DNA of 64,000 bases from contig NZ_DASZBU010000003.1 of assembly GCF_035943815.1 (NCBI RefSeq), forward strand, positions 35,843-99,842. The letters run 5' to 3'. Below the pieces are notes generated by a model that was given only the letters and a program-made list of their open reading frames with translations, was not told where the DNA came from and ran no database searches. Made by a program: the position numbers and the translations under genes. This document shows, one piece after another, positions 17,657 through 25,272 of the stretch (position 1 is the first letter of the stretch; every line of letters starts with the position of its first letter). Origin of the DNA: Frateuria_A sp035943815. GTDB taxonomy: Bacteria > Pseudomonadota > Gammaproteobacteria > Xanthomonadales > Rhodanobacteraceae.

Positions 17657-18035
17657 CGCAGGAGCGAAGCCTTCCAAGGTGAAGTATGTCCCCGCCCCAC
17701 GCGAGGTCGCCACTAGTGACACCAGTACCTTAGAGCCATTGTTCGTTGGCACCAGACAGTCGACGACCGCGAGGAGTCCCGTGTCATTTGGCTTGAAGTA
17801 CTGCACTGAAGCATCCGGTGGGCCGTTGGCAGGGTGCCAGAGCGCTACAACCAAATTCCTCTAGGTAGACCTGAAGGTCGTCGCGGATCGCGGTACCGCG
17901 GTCCCTGCCATAAGCAAGCGCGTAACCAAAGCGATTGGCTAAATCGTCGAAGTTACCAGAAGCAAGCAGACCTACCGCTTCCGCGGAAAGTTGCAGCAGC
18001 GAGACCTTGTCCGTTTGATTGTCGAGGATCTCCAT
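17651..18035 (-). pseudogene. Frameshifted cassette gene, unknown function
   Basis: Two minus-strand frames together make one protein of about 127 residues. The first begins MEILDNQTDKVSLLQLSAEA at 18035 and is in phase up to VYLEE near 17856. The second continues LVVALWHPANGPPDASVQYF from 17854 to a stop at 17651. At the join the sequence reads GAGGAATTTGGTTG; removing one T of the TTT run restores a single frame. The whole composite exactly fills the space between attC3 and attC2, as an intact cassette gene would. A real one-base insertion, a sequencing error or a slippery site are all possible. No family was recognised; the N-terminal part is helical and acidic. Confidence 0.7.
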
Positions 18036-18040
18036 GTGTG

Positions 18041-18097
18041 GCCTAACGCTTGAGTTAAGCGGCGGCGAAGCCGTCCGCCTTGAACGAGTGGTTAGGC
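18041..18097 (-). repeat. attC recombination site 3
   Basis: On the plus strand it runs from GCCTAACGCTTGAGTTAAG to GAACGAGTGGTTAGGC, with the same inner stem and GAAG loop as the other two sites. It is the most canonical of the three, with full seven-base cores at both ends. The YezG-like cassette gene stops directly next to it at 18098. Confidence 0.9.
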
Positions 18098-18394
18098 TTA
18101 GTACGTGTAGCTTGCATCGTACTTGCCTGAGGAAGAAAGCTTGAACGTGCAGCTTTTGAACAGACCCTTTTCATCGGTACTGATGAGCCGCGCAAGTTCG
18201 TAAAAGTGACGAGCGAGCATGGGCACACCCGTGAGATAGCCGGAGCCCTGCGCGGACTGGTAAGAAACAACAGCGTCGACGCGCGAACCCGCCAAGGTGA
18301 TGCTGGCCTCGATTGACGACCAGCCAGCGGGAGCTGCGCCAGATAGCGCCTTGCCGATAGCTTGATAGCAAGCGATTTGGTCAGGAGATTCCAT
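18098..18394 (-). CDS. Cassette gene: YezG/DUF600-like putative immunity protein
   Basis: A 98-residue acidic-to-neutral soluble protein. The layout resembles DUF600/YezG proteins, which are antitoxins or immunity partners of secreted toxins: an N-terminal helix (IACYQAIGKALSGAAPAGW), beta strands (SIEASITLAGSRVDAVVSYQ), a middle helical part (MLARHFYELARLI) and the C-terminal strand KLSSSGKYDASYTY, close to the SSGKF-x-x-x-FxY ending of that family. The match is by eye and moderate. No toxin gene is beside it. The ATG is three bases from the upstream half-site at 18398 and the gene ends at attC3. Confidence 0.5.
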   Translation of the reverse strand: MESPDQIACYQAIGKALSGAAPAGWSSIEASITLAGSRVDAVVSYQSAQGSGYLTGVPMLARHFYELARLISTDEKGLFKSCTFKLSSSGKYDASYTY

Positions 18395-18397
18395 AAA

Positions 18398-18406
18398 GCC
18401 TAACGC
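18398..18406 (-). repeat. Half-site: end of a lost attC or attI
   Basis: On the minus strand AGCGTTAGGC matches the right-hand core of the complete attC sites, but the rest of the site (inner stem and left core) is missing and unrelated DNA precedes it. It is therefore the scar of a truncated attC, or the recombination core of an attI whose integrase has been deleted. Confidence 0.6.
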
Positions 18407-18420
18407 TAAGTAGACCCCAA

Positions 18421-18576
18421 GTCGGGGCATATGCACCGATAGTGGGCGGGCTCTGTCAGGTCGTCAAGCGCGGGTGAACGGTCGACACATCAAGGGCTTG
18501 GCCGCCTTGGGCCGATGTATCGGTGGCGCTGCGGCCTCGGTGCATATCCGACGAAACGGGCGCATAAGTCTTATGC
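18421..18576. repeat. Inverted repeats around TATGCACCGA in a gene-free gap
   Basis: The gap 18407-18641 holds no gene. GTCGG...ATATGCACCGA at 18421-18439 is inverted at 18537-18552 as TCGGTGCATATCCGAC, with a three-base insertion in the left arm. A further small palindrome, GCATAAGTCTTATGC, follows at 18562-18576. This could be a degraded mobile element next to the cassette array or the terminator region of the molybdenum-hydroxylase-like operon; I cannot decide. Confidence 0.45.
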
Positions 18577-18641
18577 ACCCGGATCTGCCGGAATAATCCG
18601 TAGGGTGGGCCACCGCGAGGGGAGCGGTGTCAGCCGCTGCC

Positions 18642-20894
18642 CTAGAGCAACCGCAGCATTTCCTTCATCAGCGGCAGCCGGCGCACGCGGACGGCGCTGG
18701 CGCGGAAGACGGCGTTGGCCAGGGCGGGGGCGGCGGTGGGCATGGCCAGGAAGCTGGCGCCGGTGGGCGCGCCGTCGTTGGGGACGGTGATGACTTCCAC
18801 GTCGCGCGGAAGCTGGGCCATGCTGGCGAGCGGGTAGTCCTTCAGGCTCTGCTGCTGCACCTGGCCGCCGGCGAAGGTGATGGCGGGGTTCAATGCATTG
18901 GATAGCGCATCGAGCGTGGCCCCGGCGACCTGGCCCTGCAGGCCCAGCGGGTTGATCACGCGGCCAACGTCCACCGCGCAGACCACGCGCAGGATGTTGA
19001 GCTTCTCGCCCTTCAGCTGCGCCTCGATGGCATGGGCCACGTAGGCGCCGTTGACGTGCCAGCAGGCCACGCCCAGGCCGTTGACAGTGTGCAGCCAGTT
19101 GTTCCACCCGATGCGGTCGGTGGCGAGCTTGAGCACGTTGAGCAGGCGGCCGATGTCGAGCGTGCCGCCGCCGGCGAGCGGGATCTGCCGGGGCGGCCCG
19201 AGCAGGCGCAGGCGGGTGTCGAGCGGATCCTCGCGCAGGCTGTGCGCGATCTCGTCGATGAAGCTCTCCACCGCAAAGGCGTTGGCCACGTGCGGTTCGC
19301 CGCGGAAGGGGCCGCGTGGCATGGCGCTGGCCAGGCCGTACCAGTCGCTGCGGTAGGCGGGAACCAGCCCGGCCGGGATCTGGTCGGCCGCCACCTCGGA
19401 CATCCACAGGCGGTCGGCGGCGACGCCGCGGCCGGCGAGGGCGGAGGCGCTCGCCATGCGCTGGTCCCACGCGATGACGCGGCGCTTGCGGTCGATGACT
19501 GCCTTGAGCTTGTGCACCGTGCCGGAGCGGTAGTAGTCGTGCGCGAGGCCCTGCTCGCGCGTCCACATCAGGCGCACCGGCTTGTCGACCGCCTTGGCGA
19601 GCATCACCGCCTCGGCCACGTAGTCGTGGTCGAGCCGCCGGCCGTAGCCGCCGCCCACGCGCGGCACTTCGATGGCGATCTTGTCGGGCGCCAGGCCGGT
19701 GAGGCGTTGCACCACGGCCCAGGCCTGCTGCGGCGCCTGGGTCGGCACCACCAGCGTGGCCTGGTCCTTGTCCAGCCGCACCAGGCAGTTCATCGGCTCG
19801 GGCGTGGCGTGGGCCAGCCACGGCTGCACGTAGGTGGCCTCCACGCGGCGCGCGGCCTTGCGGTTGGCGGCCTTGAGGTCGCCGTCGTCGCGCACGCGGG
19901 TGGTCGGCGCACTGTCGGTGTCGAGCAGGGCGAGCGCCTGCGCCTCGAGCTTGGCGCTGTCCTCGCCGGCGCTGGCGCCGGGCTTCCATGCGAGCTTGAG
20001 TTCGTCGAGCCCGCGCAGCGCGGCCCAGGTGTTCTCGGCCAGCACCGCCACCGCCGGGGCGATCGCGGTCTGGCCGGGCGGCACGCCGGCCTCGGGCTTG
20101 AGCGGCACCACCTTGACCACGCCCTTGACCGCCAGCGCCAACGCGGTCTCGATGCTGGCCAGGCTGCCGTCGGGCCAGGGGCATTGCGCGAGCACGGCGA
20201 CCAGCGCATCGGGGTAGTGCGCGTCGATGGCGTAGCCGGTCTGGCCGGTGACGATGCGGCGGGCGTCGACGTCGCCGGCGTTCTGGCCGATCAGCCTGTA
20301 GCGCTGCGGCGCCTTCAGCGGCAGCGGCGCGCCGGGCGGGTCGATCTTGCCGGCAGCCTCGACCAGGCTGCCGTAGGGGAAGCGCCGGCCATCAGGCGCG
20401 ATCACCATGCCGTCCTCGCAGCGCAGCCGGTCGGCGGCGATGCCCAGGCGGCGCGCGGCGGCCTGGGTGATCAGCCAGCGCGCCAGCGCGCCGGCCTGGC
20501 GCAGGTCGGCCCAGGCGGCGGGAATCGAGTCGCCGGTGCCGCTGCGCTGGTGGCCGTAGGTCCACGCGGGCTTGCCGTTCTTGGTCTCCACGCCCAGGCC
20601 CAGCGGCACCACGGTGACGCGGGTCCAGTCGGCGTCCAGCTCCTCGGCGATGATGCGTGGCAGCGCGGTGGCGGTGCCGGTGCCGGTGTCGGGGTCGCGC
20701 GCGCCGATCAGTACGTTGCCGTCGCGGTCGATGCGCACGTAGGCGCCAAGCTTGCCGAAGTCCTGCCCGAGCATGCCGGGCGGAACCGGCACTTCGGCCG
20801 CGTCGGCGTAGCCGATGCCGACCACCAGCGCCCCGGCGGTACCGGCGAGCACCTTGAGGAAGCGCCGGCGCGAAAGCTCCATGCAGCCGCTCAT
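18642..20894 (-). CDS. Molybdenum hydroxylase-like large subunit, catalytic Glu missing
   Basis: A 750-residue protein of the xanthine dehydrogenase/isoquinoline 1-oxidoreductase (IorB) family. A twin-arginine signal (RRRFLKVLAG) predicts export in folded form. Expected motifs are present: GGGYGRR near residue 413, ANAFAVESFIDEIAH, and CAVDVGRVINP. However, in the C-terminal loop where relatives have GxGE followed by a proline-rich APA motif, this protein reads PTGASFLAMPTAAPALANA: the catalytic Glu position is Phe715. The start overlaps the small-subunit stop (ATGA), so the two are coupled. Either it is catalytically changed or inactive as a hydroxylase. Confidence in the family is high, in activity low. 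Confidence 0.85.
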   Translation of the reverse strand: MSGCMELSRRRFLKVLAGTAGALVVGIGYADAAEVPVPPGMLGQDFGKLGAYVRIDRDGNVLIGARDPDTGTGTATALPRIIAEELDADWTRVTVVPLGLGVETKNGKPAWTYGHQRSGTGDSIPAAWADLRQAGALARWLITQAAARRLGIAADRLRCEDGMVIAPDGRRFPYGSLVEAAGKIDPPGAPLPLKAPQRYRLIGQNAGDVDARRIVTGQTGYAIDAHYPDALVAVLAQCPWPDGSLASIETALALAVKGVVKVVPLKPEAGVPPGQTAIAPAVAVLAENTWAALRGLDELKLAWKPGASAGEDSAKLEAQALALLDTDSAPTTRVRDDGDLKAANRKAARRVEATYVQPWLAHATPEPMNCLVRLDKDQATLVVPTQAPQQAWAVVQRLTGLAPDKIAIEVPRVGGGYGRRLDHDYVAEAVMLAKAVDKPVRLMWTREQGLAHDYYRSGTVHKLKAVIDRKRRVIAWDQRMASASALAGRGVAADRLWMSEVAADQIPAGLVPAYRSDWYGLASAMPRGPFRGEPHVANAFAVESFIDEIAHSLREDPLDTRLRLLGPPRQIPLAGGGTLDIGRLLNVLKLATDRIGWNNWLHTVNGLGVACWHVNGAYVAHAIEAQLKGEKLNILRVVCAVDVGRVINPLGLQGQVAGATLDALSNALNPAITFAGGQVQQQSLKDYPLASMAQLPRDVEVITVPNDGAPTGASFLAMPTAAPALANAVFRASAVRVRRLPLMKEMLRLL

Positions 20895-21418
20895 GCCTGC
20901 ACTCCGGCGGCGCGCTTGATCGCGCGGCGTACGCGGGTCTGGCAGCCGCAGCGGCAAAGGTTGGGCAACTGGTCGATGTCGTCGTCGGTGGGCTTGGACT
21001 TGCGCGTGAGCAGGTCCACCCCGGCGATCAGCCAGCCGGCGGTGCAGTAGCCGCAGCCGATCGCATCCTCGTCGACGAAGGCCTGCTGCAGCGGGTGCAG
21101 GCTGCCGTCGTCGGCGGCCAGGCCCTCGACCGTGGTGATGCGCGCGCCGGCCAGCCTCGCCATCGTCCGCTTGATCGCGGAGGCGGCCTTGCCGTCGACG
21201 AGCACCAGGTCGTAGCCGCCTTCGCCGTGCGCACCGCCGGGCTTGGTGCCGGTCAGCCGCAGCACGTCGCGCAGGTACCACAGCAGCGGCATCAGCGGAT
21301 CGCCGGTGTGCCGGAAGCGCTCGCCGTTGACGATCAGGTCGATGCCCTCGCGCACGGGTTCCGGCGCGATGTCGCCGGCGGTGGCGGGCGGCAGGCCCTG
21401 GGCTTGCGCTTGCGGCAT
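20891..21418 (-). CDS. (2Fe-2S) small subunit homologue lacking the first cluster ligands
   Basis: A 175-residue protein aligned over its full length with IorA/CoxS-type iron-sulfur subunits: NGERF, PLLWYLRDVLRLTGTK, then ITTVEGL, then CGYCTAGWLI and NLCRCG. Relatives hold the plant-type [2Fe-2S] cluster with C-x4-C-x2-C and a later Cys. Here those positions are Gly62, Gly67 and Asp70 and the fourth is also not Cys. The second, helical cluster keeps Cys122, Cys125, Cys155 and Cys157. Codons in the region are ordinary GC-rich ones, so this is not a frameshift. Electron transfer out of the complex would be altered. Confidence 0.85.
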   Translation of the reverse strand: MPQAQAQGLPPATAGDIAPEPVREGIDLIVNGERFRHTGDPLMPLLWYLRDVLRLTGTKPGGAHGEGGYDLVLVDGKAASAIKRTMARLAGARITTVEGLAADDGSLHPLQQAFVDEDAIGCGYCTAGWLIAGVDLLTRKSKPTDDDIDQLPNLCRCGCQTRVRRAIKRAAGVQA

Positions 21419-21619
21419 CGGGAGTCTCCACGCGAGGGTCGCCTATTGTGGCATCGCGTGGGGAATGAGGCAGCCGGGGGGCCTGTAGACGTTCAGTTGG
21501 GGGTCTTCACGAGGCCGCCTTGCGGAGCCCTCGAAATGCCTGCCAGCCATTCACCTGACCGGCACTGCGGCGCGTCAGCCCGAATGCCTGCGGATCAGCA
21601 CGCCGCACGGCGGGCGTGG

Positions 21620-23056
21620 TCAAGGCTCCGGCTTCGCCGACCGGCGCCGCCAGGCGTAATACACCGGCACCCCGGCGAGCATGATCAGCACGCCGATGCC
21701 GGCGTTGCGGGGGTTGTCGCGCATGGTCGCCACCACCACCGCCGCGATCGCCGCGACGAACAGCAGCGGCAGCCACGGGTAGCCGGGCACGCGGAAGCGC
21801 GGGCCGCCATCGTCGTGGCGGCGGTACCAGAACAGGGTAGCCACGCCCACCGCGCAGGCCAGCCAGTCGCCGAAGGTGGCGTAGTCCAGCAGCGCGCCGT
21901 AGCTGCCCGACAACGCCAGCACGATCGCCCAGCCGCACAGCGCGGCCAGCGCCACGTTGGGCGTGCCGTGGCGCGGGTGCAGCCGTGCGGTGAAGCGGAA
22001 GAACAGGCCGTCGGCCCCCATCACCTGCAGCACGCGCGCGCCGGCCACCAGCGTGATGTTGCAGAAACCCAGCGTGGAGATGGCGATGCCCAGCGCGATC
22101 AGCCGCGCGCCGAGCGGTCCGAACATGCGGTCCATCACCTGCGCCGCGGGCGCGCGGCTCTGGGCCAGGCCGGCGTGGCCGAGCACCGCGAGGTAGGCGA
22201 GGTTCACCAGCGCGTAGGCGGTCACCACCAGCAGCATGCCCACCAGCAGTGCGCGCGGCAGGTTGCGTTGCGGCGCGTCCACTTCGCCGGCCAGGTTGTT
22301 CAAGTAGGTGAAGCCCGAATAGGCGAACAGCACCGGCAGGGCCGCGCCCATGAAGCCGACGCCCGCGCGCGCCGGATCGGTCGCCAGGGCCGCCGGCGCA
22401 TGCGCGCCGGCCAGGTACAGTCCGCACGCCACCAGCGCCGCCACCGCCAGCAGCTTGAGCAGCGCGAACAGGTTCTGCACCTGCGCGCCGAGCTTGAGGC
22501 CGAACAGGTTGGCCAGGGCGACGAACACCAGCGCGCCGACCGTGAGCGGCAGCGCCGCGTCCGCGGGCAGGCCGAAGGCGGCCGCCGCGTAGCTGGCGAA
22601 GATCGTCGCCACCGCCGCGGTGGAGCCCGAATAGATCACCAGCAGCATGGTCCAGCCGAACAGAAAGCCGGCCAGCGGCCCGAACGCCTCGCGCAGGTAG
22701 ACATAAGTGCCGCCCGCCTGCGGCCGCCGTGCGCCGAGCTCGGCGTAGCAGAGCGCGCCGATGAGCGTGAGCACCCCAGCGCCGATCCACACCAGCAGCA
22801 GCGCCAGGCCCGAGCCGGTGCGCTGCGCGGCGATGCCAGGGTTGAGGAAGATGCCGCCGCCGATGATGCCGCCGACCACGATGAGCGCGGCGTCCCACGG
22901 GCCGAGGCTGCGCCGGTAGCCTGGGGTCGGGTTGTTCACGTCATCGGCCGCCGTCGGGAAAGGAAGCGCGAGGATCGCTGGTACGGCGGGCGCGGGCAAG
23001 GTTAGCGGAGGGTCCGTCCGCGTAGCCTTCATTCGCGCGGCTTGGGTGTTGATCAT
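21620..23056 (-). CDS. APC-superfamily amino acid permease
   Basis: A 478-residue inner-membrane protein with about twelve membrane segments. GGIIGGGIFLNPG near residue 60 is the unwound first-helix motif of APC transporters (LAT/YfnA-like), and YVYLREAFGPLAGFLFGW follows. Substrate unknown. The N-terminal 40 residues are a proline-rich soluble tail. The start is taken as the ATG at 23056: a GGGGGAAG stretch five bases before it can serve as ribosome site, and it comes from the repeat element at 23061. The molybdenum-hydroxylase-like operon is 200 bases downstream on the same strand. Confidence 0.8.
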   Translation of the reverse strand: MINTQAARMKATRTDPPLTLPAPAVPAILALPFPTAADDVNNPTPGYRRSLGPWDAALIVVGGIIGGGIFLNPGIAAQRTGSGLALLLVWIGAGVLTLIGALCYAELGARRPQAGGTYVYLREAFGPLAGFLFGWTMLLVIYSGSTAAVATIFASYAAAAFGLPADAALPLTVGALVFVALANLFGLKLGAQVQNLFALLKLLAVAALVACGLYLAGAHAPAALATDPARAGVGFMGAALPVLFAYSGFTYLNNLAGEVDAPQRNLPRALLVGMLLVVTAYALVNLAYLAVLGHAGLAQSRAPAAQVMDRMFGPLGARLIALGIAISTLGFCNITLVAGARVLQVMGADGLFFRFTARLHPRHGTPNVALAALCGWAIVLALSGSYGALLDYATFGDWLACAVGVATLFWYRRHDDGGPRFRVPGYPWLPLLFVAAIAAVVVATMRDNPRNAGIGVLIMLAGVPVYYAWRRRSAKPEP

Positions 23057-23060
23057 GGGC

Positions 23061-23131
23061 ACTTCCCCCGTTTACGAGGGAAGGTGCCCGAGGGGCGGTT
23101 GGGGGGAGACCTTGCGTCGCCCCCCACCCGG
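23061..23131. repeat. GC-rich intergenic repeat, family B
   Basis: The segment begins with a hairpin CTTCCCCCGTTTACGAGGGAAG and continues GGTGCCCGAGGGGCGGTTGGGG. The continuation recurs at 34653-34690 (GGTGCCCGAAGGCGGATGGG) and the hairpin in weaker form at 56055. It lies directly against the permease start and before the 3' end of the peptidase gene. Confidence 0.55.
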
Positions 23132-23160
23132 GCATTGCGCCCGAGAGCCGCCCCGCTCAC

Positions 23161-25080
23161 TCAGAAGGTACGCAGGAACGCATCCAGGTTGGCCACGTCC
23201 AGCGTGCCGATGCCGGCGCCCGGCGTGTAGTGCGGCTTGCCGTAGTAGAACCAGTTGTCGCCGTCACGCACGCTGTCGAACGCCGAGTACTTGCCGTAGC
23301 CGAACACGTTCTGCAGGAAGTACACCTGCGGGTTCCAGAAGCCCACGCGATGTCCGGCGCTCTGCGTCAGCAAGGCGCTGATGCCGTTGAGCTGCGGCGC
23401 CACGAAGCTGGTGCCGCCGTAGCCCGAGATCACGCCACCGTCGGTGCTGGAGACCACGATGTAGCCGGTTTCCGGATCGGCGTTGAGCGAGAGGTCCGGC
23501 ACGTTGCGCCCGCTGAAGTGCCCGGGCAGCTTGAGCAGGGTGGTCGGCCCCGCTTTGGGGTCGTTGAAGACCAGCGCCTGCTTCTTCTCGCTGCGGCGCA
23601 CGCCGTGGGTGAACTGCTGGTAGAACGGTGTGTGCCAGTACACGCTCACGCCGCCGCCGCCGCCGACCGAGAACAGGTCGATCCGGCCGGGGCCGAAGTT
23701 GGTGTCGAAGTAGTTCTGGATGTAGTCCCAGCCCCATACGCTTTCGCGCTTGATCGACTCGACCGGGCCCCCGCTGAAGGAGTAGCTGTAGGGCGTGGTG
23801 GTGCCACCGGCGGCGGTGATGAACGGATCGGAGGCCGGCGAATCGACCGTCAGCGGCGCGCTGAATTGCCCCGGGCCGTTGCCGTGGCCGAGGCCGCGCA
23901 CGGTGTCGTAGGCGCCCGAGTCGCCGGAGGCGGCGAACACCGACTGGCCCTGCACGGCCGCCTCCAGGAAGACCTGATGGAATGCGCGCAGGTCGCCGAC
24001 GTCGGTGGTGTCGGTGTCGGAGGCGCCGTTCACGTTGAGTGCCGCGAAGTTGAAGATCTCCGGCAGGCCCCAGCTGGTGGAGATGCTGTCGGCGCAGTTG
24101 TCCGACACGGCTTGCGCGAAGGCTGCGACGAAGTCGCCGCTGGTGTTGGGCGCGTCGTACACGATGATGTTGGCCTTGGGCGCCAGGCCGCCGGACTGCT
24201 CCACGTCCAGCGCCGTCTCGCCGCTGCCGCCGTTGATCGCGCCGCCGCCGTTGACGTGCACCTGGGTGATCCGGTGCGGCTTGGTGACCAGCCCGATGCC
24301 GTCCCAGTACGCCTGCGCGTCGGCCGGATCGAAGTTGGACAGGGTGACGATGCCGATGGTCGCGCCCTTGCCGGTCACGCCTTTCGCGTAGAGCGGATTG
24401 ATGTCGTAGAAGTTGGCCACGTCGCCGACCGTGTATTCGCCCGGTATGCCGGTCGCGGTGGGATTGCCGCCAGCGCCGGCCTTGAGGTCCGGATGCAGCG
24501 CCCGGGACGCGAACGAGGTCGCGCGGGAGATCGGCTTGGGCGTGCCGATGCGGTGGGACAGGTACTGGCGCTCGGTGCTCAGGCCCGAGACCACCATGAC
24601 CGTGCCGGCCAGCGCCGCGGGCAGCCTGGCCGGCTGCGCCGGACGCCGGAACACGCGGCCGTCGTCGGTCGACTTGTAGGTGTGGATGGCCGTGCCGAAG
24701 GCCTGGCCCAATTGCGCCAGCGTGCCCTGCACGCGGATCGCCATCTTGTTGTCCAGCACCTCGCTGCGCAGTCCCTGCTTCTTGAGGTAGGCCTGCACGT
24801 CGGCGATCTGCGCGTCGGTCGCGCCGAAGCGTTCGGCGAATTGCCGGGTGGTCAGGAAGCGGTGGTAATTGGCGCTGCCCGGCGTGACGGTCTGGCGGAT
24901 CAGGTCCTCGAGCTGGTCCTGGTTGCGCAGCTTGAGGATCAGCGTGACGTTCGCGTTCTGGCTGGCGGCGGCAAGGCCCATGTCGATGGCGGGCTGGGCG
25001 GTCTGCCCGGCCCAGGCGGCACCGGCGAACAGGACGGCAAACGAGGCAGCAAGGGCTTTCTGGTGCAACTTCGCGAGCAT
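23161..25080 (-). CDS. S53 family serine-carboxyl peptidase (sedolisin)
   Basis: A 639-residue secreted acid protease precursor. Signal peptide (AASFAVLFAGAAWAG), then the activation pro-domain (about 30-180: NYHRFLTTRQFAERFG, AFGTAIHTY), then the catalytic domain with Glu287 and Asp291 in GETALDVEQ, Asp387 in AASGDSGAY and nucleophile Ser558 in GYGGTSFVAP. The C-terminal PGAGIGTLDVANL and nearby Asp residues form the calcium site. S53 enzymes act at low pH, which fits an acid-tolerant soil organism. It is monocistronic with its own promoter in the 192-base gap to the PhzF-like gene. Confidence 0.92.
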   Translation of the reverse strand: MLAKLHQKALAASFAVLFAGAAWAGQTAQPAIDMGLAAASQNANVTLILKLRNQDQLEDLIRQTVTPGSANYHRFLTTRQFAERFGATDAQIADVQAYLKKQGLRSEVLDNKMAIRVQGTLAQLGQAFGTAIHTYKSTDDGRVFRRPAQPARLPAALAGTVMVVSGLSTERQYLSHRIGTPKPISRATSFASRALHPDLKAGAGGNPTATGIPGEYTVGDVANFYDINPLYAKGVTGKGATIGIVTLSNFDPADAQAYWDGIGLVTKPHRITQVHVNGGGAINGGSGETALDVEQSGGLAPKANIIVYDAPNTSGDFVAAFAQAVSDNCADSISTSWGLPEIFNFAALNVNGASDTDTTDVGDLRAFHQVFLEAAVQGQSVFAASGDSGAYDTVRGLGHGNGPGQFSAPLTVDSPASDPFITAAGGTTTPYSYSFSGGPVESIKRESVWGWDYIQNYFDTNFGPGRIDLFSVGGGGGVSVYWHTPFYQQFTHGVRRSEKKQALVFNDPKAGPTTLLKLPGHFSGRNVPDLSLNADPETGYIVVSSTDGGVISGYGGTSFVAPQLNGISALLTQSAGHRVGFWNPQVYFLQNVFGYGKYSAFDSVRDGDNWFYYGKPHYTPGAGIGTLDVANLDAFLRTF

Positions 25081-25272
25081 GGGGTTTCTCCCTGGAATGC
25101 GCGCGACCGAAAGACACAGGGGCTAGTAAGCACTGCGCCGACAGCCGCGGGCGTGCGATGGCTGATGGATTTCTCCCTATCGGCGCCGCACCCCCTGCGG
25201 ACGGCACCGTCGGCGAGCTTGCACCCAAGCACGCAGGAAGGGAAGGGCCGCGTGTGTGCGCGGCGCAAGGTG

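Larger units (their letters stand above)
16488..18406 (-). mobile_element. Integron gene-cassette array without integrase (CALIN)
   Basis: Three attC sites (17182-17237, 17600-17656, 18041-18097) punctuate a run of small minus-strand genes. Each gene begins within a few bases of one site core and ends at or inside the next, the usual compact cassette layout. The sites are nearly identical to each other, as in sedentary chromosomal integrons. A half-site remnant at 18398-18406 marks the upstream end. Base composition is visibly lower in GC than the flanks. No intI gene is in the window: the only tyrosine recombinase, at 1823, is XerD. The last cassette has no recognisable attC after it, so that boundary is uncertain. 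Confidence 0.85.
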
